From Proteles cristata cristata (lineage: Eukaryota > Chordata > Mammalia > Carnivora > Hyaenidae), in assembly GCA_017311185.1 (NCBI GenBank), contig JAESUZ010003293.1, positions 62,001 through 126,000 on the forward strand: a stretch of DNA of 64,000 bases. The letters run 5' to 3'. Position 1 is the first letter of the stretch. Each line of letters starts with the position of its first letter. The translations under genes and the position numbers were made by a program. This document shows positions 1-9,821 of this stretch, in pieces. Below the pieces are notes generated by a model. That model saw only the letters and a program-made list of their open reading frames with translations, was not told where the DNA came from and searched no databases.

Positions 1-378
1 GAAGAAAATAATTGATGTTTCAATTAGATGCTGCCCATGATACGTATTTAAATTATACATTATATTCTTCAAAAGGAAAATATCCCATAACCCTTTGCCT
101 GAAGTGCATGCTGTTATTTCATAGATTATTAAAGGTAATTTGAGATGAGCATGTGTATATATTTATATACTTTGTAACTTGGTGAGTTCTCGACCCCAGC
201 CTACCCATAATCGATTTATGGAAAGATCCTAGGGTTGGTGAGTTCCAACGGACCATTATAGCATATTCTTCTATAGAAATACCCATACACGAAGCAGCCA
301 TTGTTTTCATGGATGAATAGGATTACTGTAGCAGGAATACAAAGAGGAAGAAATAGTTCTCATTTTTGTGTTTTAAAA

Positions 379-572
379 TAGACTTTTTGGTTTATTTTAC
401 TTTAGAGAGAGGGGAGAGCGTGGGGGGGGGAGGGACCAAGGGGGAGAAAGAGAGAGACAATCTCAAACAAGCTTTATGCTTTGTGTGGAGCTGAACGCAG
501 GGCTCCATTTCACAACCTGAACCGAAATCAAGTGTAGGATGCTTAACCGACTGAGCCCCTTGGGTGCCTCTA
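379..572 (-). repeat. CanSINE, antisense
   Basis: Reverse complement of a felid tRNA-Lys-derived SINE. From left to right it shows the T-rich tail, the GA-rich tract (complement of the CT region), a diverged middle and the tRNA-like head ending in GGGTGCCTC. The flanks AATAGACTTTT and AATGGACTTTT look like a diverged target-site duplication (TSD). Confidence 0.85.
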
Positions 573-614
573 CAATGGACTTTTAAACTCATTGCAGAGA
601 CAAATAGTTTTAAA

Positions 615-803
615 TGTTTATTTATTTTTGAGAGAGAGAGAGAGCACGAGTGAGTGGGGAAGTGGGGAAGGGGCGGGGGTGGGGAGGGAGAGAGTATCTG
701 AAGCGGGCTTTGTGCTGACAGCAGAGAGCTCAATGCGGGGCTGGAACTCTCGAACCTGAGCGGAAGTCAGATGCTTAACCAACTGAGCCCCCGAGGTGCC
801 TCC
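615..803 (-). repeat. CanSINE, antisense
   Basis: Full-length antisense copy. It is flanked by a 19-bp direct repeat at 596-614 and 804-822 with two mismatches, read as its TSD. Confidence 0.9.
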
Positions 804-1724
804 AGAGATAAGTAGTTTTAAAGATCAGGGTTTTTGTCTGGATAGAGAATATACAAGAGGTCATACTAGAGGAGGTCAGAGAGTTGTCACTGAGGTGGGT
901 GTCTTGAGGTGTCCTGTATCCTGCTCGGTTCCTGAGACCAAAATCTAGTAGGTGATCAGATGTGACTCTAGCTGGGACTTCCGCCTCAGAGTGTGGTTGG
1001 GGCAACCTCAGAGTAATGATAGCCATGGGCAATGTCTGGGCAGAAAGCTGGACTCAGGGTCTCACCCACCCAGGATGGGTGGTGGGTAATAGCTGCATTC
1101 TCGTGGCCTGTGAGGACTGTGGAGGTCGGGACACAGAGCAAGCCAGGAGAGCTGCACCCTTCTCACAACTGAAATGGCAGGAGGCCACTGTGATGCGCTG
1201 TGGAGCATCAAGCCAGGGGTCATGAGAATGAATTTATGCCTCACCTGATGCATTGTGGGGCCCGCTGACTTCCTGAGGGTCAGACGAGATGACACGTTTT
1301 AGCAGACGACAGAAATAGATGCCAACCTTCAGAGAGTAGCAGAGACAAGGTGAGTATCAGACACCAGTGTGGTTGGCAGACAGTGACCCAGGACCCAAAG
1401 GCTTCCGCCAACGCCTTGATATCACACAAGCCTGTTTTGCACACACCCACACTCCCCACTTCTAACTGAGAGGCAGCCATAGGGTAGAATAGGAAAGATT
1501 TATTTAGCTGGTTTAAAGATGAAACAGCAGGGAAAGACCAAGAAGGGACTAAGTTTAGCTGTATAGGACTTAGGGAATGCTCTCGGCCACAGTAAGACAA
1601 AAGCCAAACTACCAGAGGCTTAAATTGTAAGATATTTATTATGTACTTAACGAGAAGCTTTAGAATCTAGGTGATCTATATGGTCTGATTGCCCTATGAT
1701 GTTGTCAAAAATATAGGCTTGTTT

Positions 1725-1933
1725 TTCTAAGTGTATTTATTTCTTTTGAGAGAGAGAGAGAGAGAGAGATCAGGGGAGGGGCAGAGAGAGAGGGAGAGAG
1801 AGAGAATCTCAAACAGGCTCCACACCATCAGCACAGAGCCAGATGCAGGGCTTGAACTCATGAACTGTGAGATCATGACCTGCGTGGAAATCAAGTGTTG
1901 TATGCTTAACAGACTGAGCCACCCAGGTGCCCC
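1725..1933 (-). repeat. CanSINE, antisense
   Basis: Antisense copy with a long GA tract and the head CCACCCAGGTGCCCC. The flanks around 1708 and 1934 share a diverged ATAGGCT-containing repeat. Confidence 0.9.
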
Positions 1934-2424
1934 AAAGACATAGGCTCATTTTGTGTTGCTATTCTTAGCTGTGGTGGATTTTTGCCTTCACACTTGTCAT
2001 CTTATGGTTACAAGGGAACTGTTACAGTTCCAGGCATCACATGTATATTTCAAAACATGAAAAGGAGGACTCTCTCTTATTGCCTTCCCTTTTTAGAATG
2101 AGGGAAAAATTTTTTCCATGTGGTCCTTAGGAGACTTCCTTCCACTCATGTCTCACTGACTAGAACTGGGCCAGTGACAAGCATTTATAAAAAATAAATG
2201 GTATTTTCATGGTGACTCAAATCCTAACCCTGATCCATCACTTCCCTCCTAACGCAAGCATTATCCTGAATTTTGTTTATTATTATTTCCCTTCCATCCT
2301 TCCTTCCTTCATTTGTCTCTTCCTTCTTCTTATGCTTTTTATACATACAGAATAAATGTAAAGATATATTTATGAAATATTTATTGAACGTCTAGAATAA
2401 AGTATCATAATCACTTGTGTTTTT

Positions 2425-2639
2425 AAAAATTTTAAAAAATGTCTTGTTTATTTTTGAGAGAGAGGGACAGAACGTGAGCGGGGAGGGCAGAGAGAGAGTG
2501 GGGAACACAGAATCTGAAGCAGGCTCCAGGCTCCGAGCTGTCAGCACAGAGTCCAACTCAGGGCTTGAACTCACAAACTGTGAGATCATGACCTGAGCCG
2601 AAGCTGGATGCCTAACTGACTGAGCCACCTAGGTGCCCC
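2425..2639 (-). repeat. CanSINE, antisense (younger member of a nested pair)
   Basis: Bounded by the direct repeat TCACTTGTGTTTTT at 2411-2424 and 2640-2653. It inserted into the left flank of the SINE that follows it. Confidence 0.9.
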
Positions 2640-2653
2640 TCACTTGTGTTTTT

Positions 2654-2688
2654 TTAAATGTTAATTTATTTTTGAGAAAGAGAGAGAC

Positions 2689-2720
<32 letters not shown>

Positions 2721-2876
2721 CACAGGGGAGGGGCAGAGAGAGAAGGAGACAGAGGACCCAAAATGGGCTCTGTGCTGACAACAGAGAGCCCAATGTGGGG
2801 CTCAAACTCATGAACCATGAGATCATGACCTGAGCCCAAGCGTGACACTTCACTGACTGAGGCACCTGGACTCCCC
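2654..2876 (-). repeat. CanSINE, antisense (older member of a nested pair)
   Basis: Its outer duplication is AAAGTATCATAATCACTTGT near 2399-2418 and a three-mismatch copy near 2878-2897. The left copy is now separated from this SINE by the insertion at 2425-2639. Confidence 0.88.
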
Positions 2877-3027
2877 TAAAGTATCACCATCATTTGTATG
2901 CTTCTTACTCCATTTTAGACATAGACTATTGTCTTTATATTTGAAGGTACTGATAGGCCCTTCCCTGAATATGACATCTTTCCTCCCCCAACTCCACAGG
3001 CAACCCCAATTCCATCTATATTACAGA

Positions 3028-3440
3028 GAAAAACTTTATGGTAGACATTTTCAAACATGCCAAAGTAGAGAGAAGAGCATACTGCTACCTGATGTACCCA
3101 TCACTTAGCTTCAACAATTATCATATGTGGCTAATCTTGTTTCATTTTTACCCCCCTCCCCCAAGGACTATTTTAAAGGAATTTCCAGACATCAGATAAT
3201 TATATCCATGTATGTATTTGTATATACCTCTAATTGATAAGGATTCTTTTTATTAATATGGCCACAATACCATTTTCATGCCTTAAAAAAAACTAACAGT
3301 AATTCCTTAATATCACCAAATATTGTCAGTGTTCAAATATTCAATTGCCTCACATATGCCAAAATTTTAAAATATTTAGAGTTTGAATCAGGGTCCAAAA
3401 AAGGTTCACATTTAACAATTAGTTAAAATGTCTTTAAAAC
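3028..3440 (-). repeat. Old LINE-like 3'-end relic
   Basis: Resembles segments at 12180-12680, 33245-33330, 39010-39260 and 58115-58290. They share a TTTTCAAACAT..AAAGTAGAGAGAA type opening, then a CATCACTTAG..CAACAATTATCA stretch and a 'CCAGACATCA' stretch. I read this as an old L1-type 3' end in reverse orientation. The family is not assigned. Confidence 0.5.
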
Positions 3441-4123
3441 CTCTTTTTAATACACAGGTCTTCCCCCTCTTTTTTCTTGCAATTTATTCGGTGAAGAAAC
3501 TAGGTCATTGGTCTTGTAAAGTTTGCCACAGTTAGGATTTTGCTGATTACATCCCTAGGTACCATTTAACAGGTTTCTCTCTCCAATATATTTCTTGTAA
3601 ACTGTTAGTTGGGTCTACAGGCTTGATTCGTTTTAGTGTGATTACTTCCTGGGTAATATGCAAAAACTTCATTAAACCTCAAACACAATGGTCTCTTTTC
3701 CATTTTTTCTCTTCCTTGATTTCTTGCAGCACGTGGTACTTTTAAACTTGGCACCAGACCTTTCTTTGTTTGTGACATTCCCTTCTCCTTCGTTATTTCT
3801 TGGACAAGATGGAGACTCAGCATCATGACTGCCAGTCAGTTTCTGTTATGAACTGAAATTCAACACATGTATTATAGAAAAAAATCCAATCAAAAATATA
3901 TTTCATGAAGAGTTGACTTTAATGATCAGCTACGATCAGGCCATTGGTGGAGTTCCTTAAAGGCCTAATGTGTTGTCAGGGAAAAAGAACAAAATGTTGT
4001 CTATGGTTATAGGTTGTAGGGAAATTGACCTGAAATATAATTTTTCTCTTCTGTGGCTCTTCCTCATTAGCTAATTCCCTTCTGAGATCGAGTCAGAGAG
4101 GCAGAGCCCAATTGCAGTTGCTT

Positions 4124-4354
4124 CTTTTTTATTTTTTTTAATTTTTAATGTTTTATTTATTTTTGAGAGAGAGATAGAGACCGCATGAGCAGGGAAGGGT
4201 CAGAGAGAGAGGGAGACACAGAATTAGAAGCAGGCTCCAGGATCTGAGCTGGCAGTCAGCACAGAGTCCGACGCAGGGCTCGAACCCACAATCCGTGAGA
4301 TCATGACCTGAGCTGAAGTTGGACGCTTAACCGACTGAGCCACCCAGGCGCCCC
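4124..4354 (-). repeat. CanSINE, antisense
   Basis: Well-preserved copy ending GCCACCCAGGCGCCCC. GCAGTTGC at 4114-4121 recurs at 4355-4362 and is a likely TSD. Confidence 0.93.
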
Positions 4355-4466
4355 GCAGTTGCATCTTAAGCTTCATAGGACACAGGGGTTCAAAGTGCAC
4401 CAGTGCTCAGATTTTAAGCAGAGTTTGTGCTCATCCTTTGCAGATACCGTTGATTCCCTTCTTATT

Positions 4467-4468
<2 letters not shown>

Positions 4469-4512
<44 letters not shown>
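4469..4512 (+). repeat. (ATCT)11 microsatellite
   Basis: Eleven uninterrupted ATCT units, followed by CTGTC and ATCTATTC. It is a typical polymorphic tetranucleotide STR, directly left of an antisense SINE. Confidence 0.97.
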
Positions 4513-4549
4513 GTCATCTATTCATTTTTTTGTTTAAAGGCCAACTGTA

Positions 4550-4730
4550 CTTTATTTTTTTAATGTTTGTTTCTTTATTTTGAGAGAGAGAGATGCAGAT
4601 AGAGAGGGAGAGGAGGGAATCCCAAGCAGGTTCCAAGCCCAGCACAGAATCCAACATGGGGCTCCTTCTCATGAACCATGAACCGAAATCAAGGGTCAGA
4701 CGCATAACCAACTGAGCCACCCAAGTGTCC
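4550..4730 (-). repeat. CanSINE, antisense
   Basis: Somewhat short antisense copy with a reduced middle section. The head reads GAGCCACCCAAGTGTCC. Confidence 0.87.
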
Positions 4731-5011
4731 GTCACCATTCAATTTAAACCAGAACATCCGGTCTGAACATAAGCTATTGTTCTTTCCCGGGGTGAGGTAA
4801 TCGGGACACCTTCTGGAAAAATGTCCTAAATACAGTGTTTCTCAAGCACAGTGTTATCTTCATCTTCTCAATGCAAGGCAATCATGAACAGAAAACTTTA
4901 GGACGCCTACATGTACTTCATAATAAAACATGGAATTATCCTGTTTCCATTGTCACGTGGATAGAGAATTATCTGTAGATTCTCTTCAGTCCCTTTTATG
5001 ATCTTGTTTTT

Positions 5012-5214
5012 TTTTTTTTTAATTTAAATGTTTATTTATTTTTGAGAGACAGAAAGAGACAGAGCATGAGGGAGGGTGCAGAGAGTGGGAGACACAGAAT
5101 CCAAAGCAGGCTCCAGGCTCTGAGCTAGAGCCTGACGTGGGGCTCAAACTCACAAACAGATCATGACCTGAGCCAAAGTCGGACACTTAACCGACTGAGC
5201 CACCCAGGTGCTCC
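5012..5214 (-). repeat. CanSINE, antisense, 30 bp upstream of a SPATS1 exon
   Basis: Perfect 15-bp TSD TATGATCTTGTTTTT at 4997-5011 and 5215-5229. The right copy forms part of the pyrimidine-rich stretch before the splice acceptor at 5243-5244, so the insertion lies in the branch-point region of that intron. Confidence 0.95.
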
Positions 5215-5244
5215 TATGATCTTGTTTTTAAATATCTTTCGCAG

Positions 5245-5365
5245 ATATTGATCCTAGGAATGGAATACCAAAGTTAACTCCAGGAGATAATCCATATATG
5301 TACCCAGAACAAAGTAAAGACTTCCACAAAGCAGGATCAACTCTCCCACCTGTGAATTTCTCAAC
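5245..5365 (+). CDS. SPATS1: SPATS1 exon (fourth from the end)
   Basis: 121 bp with acceptor TTTCGCAG and donor CAAC|GTAAGT. It starts with the last two bases of a split Asp-type codon (xAT) and ends on AC. It encodes IDPRNGIPKLTPGDNPYMYP followed by EQSKDFHKAGSTLPPVNFS, rich in proline and polar residues. A SINE ends 30 bp upstream of it. Confidence 0.94.
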
Positions 5366-8300
5366 GTAAGTGTATGTGAGTACCAGGGTTAGTTAGTTAA
5401 TTATAAAGGAATTGTATCTCTGTGTACTATATATGTTATCTTTCATAAGGGGTAGATTCCAACAAAATGTGGTTGCTGAAAATTCTTTAAAGAGTTCATC
5501 TCTAGTTCCTTAGTGTCTAAGGAACACATGTGTGCAATTTAGATTATACACAGGATCTTGACTACAAAAAGGTGGTTATTGATTTTGTCCTTATAGTTGT
5601 TACCACAAGTCTGAAGACTTTTCAGTTTCATACTGAATCAGATTATTAGTGTCAACTGTTTGGATTGATGTACACTTGGAACTAAACTTAGATCAAAACG
5701 ATTGAGAAGAGGAGGTTCATGAAATTAAAAGAAAAATAGTTGGTGTATTACATTAATATTTAAAAAAATCAATTATGTTTGGTTTAATGATGTTTAATAA
5801 AAATGATAATAAGAATTCTGACCTTGATGGCTGTGAAGCCCTTAGGTGGCCATTAAAACCAGAAAATCAGACATCTTCTTGAACAAAAAGATGTTTATAT
5901 CGATCTCTCCACTGTGGATGCTGTGCCAATTTTATGGTTGCCTTTTCTGTTTTTCAGAGTGCCTTATGAAAAGAAATTTGATACATTTATTCCACTTGAG
6001 CCTCTTCCACAAATTCCTGTGTAAGTCCTCTCACCATGCTTTATCAATTTTTATGAAGTTATCAGTTATTTATTATTTTCTCCTATGGATGAGCTCATAG
6101 ACACCCAACATAGAAGGGCCTTTAGAATTTGAGCTGGTGGGTGGGGCGGTTTGTATGGAGGGTTTTTGGTGAGACACTTAGAGGGCAAGTGCTGTATGGT
6201 CTGGTAGCCGAGGCTGTCCATGTTTTCAACCCATACGATGGACAGCCCTCCGGATGCCATATGTTGTCCTGGGTATGCACTATGGGGGTTTATATGGAGA
6301 AAAAAGATAGGGTCCCTGATTTTGAAAACCTAAGAGTTGTCAGCAAAGAAGGACCCATGCTTAAAGGAGTGCAACCAGGAAGGATGGTTAGAGTTTGAAG
6401 AGGCAGAGAAAGAGCTGTCAGAATAGAATATTCTTGCACTGGAGGGAAGTATTATTCCTCTGATGTCATATTTTAAGTTCAGGTCCTTTCTGAACCCCAT
6501 CTGTTTGCCCAAGTAGGGTTTAGACCTAGACAAAGATATGTGTCAGTATAAAAAATTTCGCTTTCTAACACCAAACGGTTTCATATAAGCATGGATAGAG
6601 TGGGCGAGTGTCCCACAGTCTGCCCCACCGGAGGCCAGCTGGGAAACTGAACCCAGCTCAGTGGAAATAAAAAGCCTTTTATTCCAAACTTGGGAGCTTT
6701 AATATCTTCATTGTACGGCATTATGACATGAAGCAGATAATTAGGGCCTCTCATCTCTGTGCTGTATACTTAAAAACTTATTTTTTTAATGTTTGTTTAT
6801 TTTTGAGAGAGAGAGAGAGCGTGAGTCGGGGAGGGGCAGAGAGAGAGGGAGACAGAATCTGAAGCAGTCTCTAGGCTCTGAGATGTCAGCACAGAGCCTG
6901 ATGCAGGGCTTGAACCCACAAACCTTGAGATCATGACCTGACCCGAAGTTGGATGCTTAATTGGCTGAACCACCCAGGTACCTCTTTGAAGAAATAAATC
7001 TGAACAGACCAATGACTAGTAAGGAGATGGAATCAATAATCAGAAATCTGCTAACTTAAGCCCAGAACCAAACGGTTTCACTGGTAAGTTTTATCAAGCA
7101 TTTAAAGAAGATGGGGCGCCTGGGTGGCTCAGTTGGTTAAGTGTCCGACTTCGGCCCAGGTCATGATCTCACAGTTTGTGGGTTCGAGCCCCATGTCGGG
7201 CTCTGTGCTGGCAGCTCAGAGCCTGGATCCTGCTTCAGATTCTGTGTCTCCCTCTCTCTCTGACCCTCCCCTGCTCACGCTGTCTCTCTCTCTCAGAAAT
7301 AAATAAAAACATTAAAAAAACATTTAAAGAAGAAATTAATTAATTTCATTTCCTTCCAAACTCATTTTATGAGGTCTGCATTACCTTGATACCAAAACTA
7401 GACAAGGACACTGCCAGAAAATATAATTTATAAACCAATATCCCTGATAAATATAGGTCCAAAAATCCTCAACGATTAGCAAGCCAGACATTAAAAAGAT
7501 CATACATCATGATCAAGTGGGCCTATTCCAGGAATGCAAGATGGTCCAACATCCACAGATCAATGAATGTGATCTACCACAGTAATAGAATGAAGGATAA
7601 CCATGACCATCTCAACAGATGCAGAAAAAGCATTTGTTCAAAATCATCAATCATTACATGATATAAAAATTCAACTAATTCCATATAGAGGGAACATACC
7701 TCAACCTATGTTCAAACTTATTCTTTCTTAGGAGTAGTGTTTAACTTTTCCAGAGTATTATCCATTTCTTTTAGGTTTTCAAATTTATTTGCATAGAATT
7801 GTTCCAAAAAATTTCCTTTCTTCTTTCACTTGTTGTTTTCCCCTTATTGTTTATTTTGTGTTTGTGCTTTATTCCTCTTTTCCTTCATTAGGTTAGGTAG
7901 TGGTTTGTGTATTTTTTTTTAATGTTTTATTTATTTCTAGGAGAGGGAGAGACAGTGTAGCAGAGGAGGGTCAGAGAGAGAGGGTGTCACAGACTCTGAA
8001 ACAGGCTCCAGGCTCTGAGCTGGCAGTCAGCACAGAGCCCGACACGGCGTTTGAACCCACGAACCGCGAGATCATGACCTAAGCGAAAGTCGGATGCTTC
8101 ACTGACTAAGTCACCCAGGCGCCCCTGTGTATTTGTTGTTTTTTAAAAGCAGCTTTAAAAATTGTATTCTCTTTTCATACTGTCTCTTTGTTTTTAAAGC
8201 ATTAATCTTTGCTTCTATTGTTATATTTCCTTCTTTCTACTCTTTGGTTTTATTATTTATTTTGAAAGAGAGACAGAGAACAGGGGAGGGGCAGAAAGAA

Positions 8301-9771
8301 AGGGGAACAGAGGATCCAAAGTGGGCTCTGTGCTGACGGCAGAGATCCGGCGCAGGACTTGAACCCATGAACCATGAGATTATGACTTGAGTGGAAGTTG
8401 GATGTCTTACCAACTGAGCCACCCAGGTGCCCCACTTTAAAATTTTTAGAATGGGATTTTTAATTCATTTTTAAATTCCTTAATATCTATAATAAAAGTT
8501 ATGAAAGTACCTCTGATCCCTGCTTTGCCTTTATATTATAAATTTTGAAGTGTAGAGTATCCTTACTGCTTATTTATTTTTTATTTTTTAAATGTTTTTT
8601 ATTTATTTCTGGGGGAGAGAGAGAGATAGTGTGAGCAGGGGAAGGTCATAGAGAGAGGGAGACACAGAATATGAAACAAGCTCCAAGCTCTGAGCTGGCA
8701 GTCAGCACAGAGCCCGACATGGGGCTCGAACCCACGAACTGTGAGATCATGACCTGAGCCGAAGTAAGACGCTAACCGACTGAGCTACCCAGGCGCCCCT
8801 TGAATATCCTTACTTTTAAAAATAAGTCTGTGTTGGTCTTTTCCTTTTAGTTAAAGAATTACTTAATAGAGTTAAAATTTCCAGGTGGAAGAGCTTTTTG
8901 ATTTTTATTTTGCAATTCATTTATACTTTTGCCACCCAATGATCAGAAAATACTGTTTTTACTATTTTTATTTTATGGAACTTACCAGCTTTTCATTGTG
9001 ACCTAATACATGCTCAGTTTGGGTTCTGTCTCTGCATGCATTTGAAGATGTATCTATTTCATCAGGATGCAAAGTTAGGTACATACCCAGAAGATTTATC
9101 TTCATTTTGATTAAAATTGTTCATTTGACCTTGCTTGGACTGAAAATGGGTGTGTTAATTGTGTGCTAATATTGATGTATTTCTATCTTTATTGTTAAGT
9201 ATAGCCATTAATGTTATAAAAATATCTTCCTAGACCCGAACCAGACTTAACTATAAAGAACAAACTGGTTATCAGAGGGGAGGTGGGGCTGGGGGACAGA
9301 TATAAGTAAGAGTAGACTTATCTTAACGAGTACTGAGTAGTATGGAAGTATTGCATACCTGAAATGAGTATAACATCGCAAATTAACTAGATTGGAATTA
9401 AACCTTAAAAAATCTTCTTTTTCTCATTTAATGCTTTTTGTCTCATACACTGCCAGACATTAAGATAACTCCTAATTTGTTTTGTTTGCATTGACTGATA
9501 AAACTTTGCCTATTCTTTTGTTTTCAGACATTCAAAACACTTTGTTTGAGGTCTGTAATATAGGCACAGAGTTGGATTTTTGCTTTGTGAGCCGATCTGA
9601 AAAAACTTTTCTTTAATAGGTGAATTAAGATCATTTGCATTAAGGGTTTGACAGATTTATTTCAATTCCATTCTCATATTTTGTTACATTTATTATGTGT
9701 ACATTTATTATGTGTACATATTATTATGGGTAGTTTTGTTCTAGAGATTCTCTCTTTTATTAAATGTTTAT

Positions 9772-9821
<50 letters not shown>

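Larger units (their letters stand above)
1..5244 (+). other. SPATS1: SPATS1 intron (3' part), repeat-filled
   Basis: This stretch precedes the first recognisable SPATS1 exon and should belong to the intron before it. It carries eight antisense CanSINEs, one old LINE-like relic and an ATCT microsatellite, listed separately. I found no reading that fits the earlier SPATS1 exons, so those probably lie upstream of the window. The non-repeat parts (about 1-370, 830-1700, 1940-2390, 3450-4110 and 4740-4990) show nothing I can name. Confidence 0.6.

Noticed and set aside
119..320. Frames open on both strands at the left edge, 63 codons antisense and 44 codons sense
   Set aside because: Short, no clear splice acceptor, and neither matches the SPATS1 part expected upstream.
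7124..7306. Open frames that begin MAQLVKCPTSAQVMISQF and many near-identical ones across the window on both strands
   Set aside because: They are translations of the CanSINE head and body and recur wherever the SINE occurs. They are not genes.
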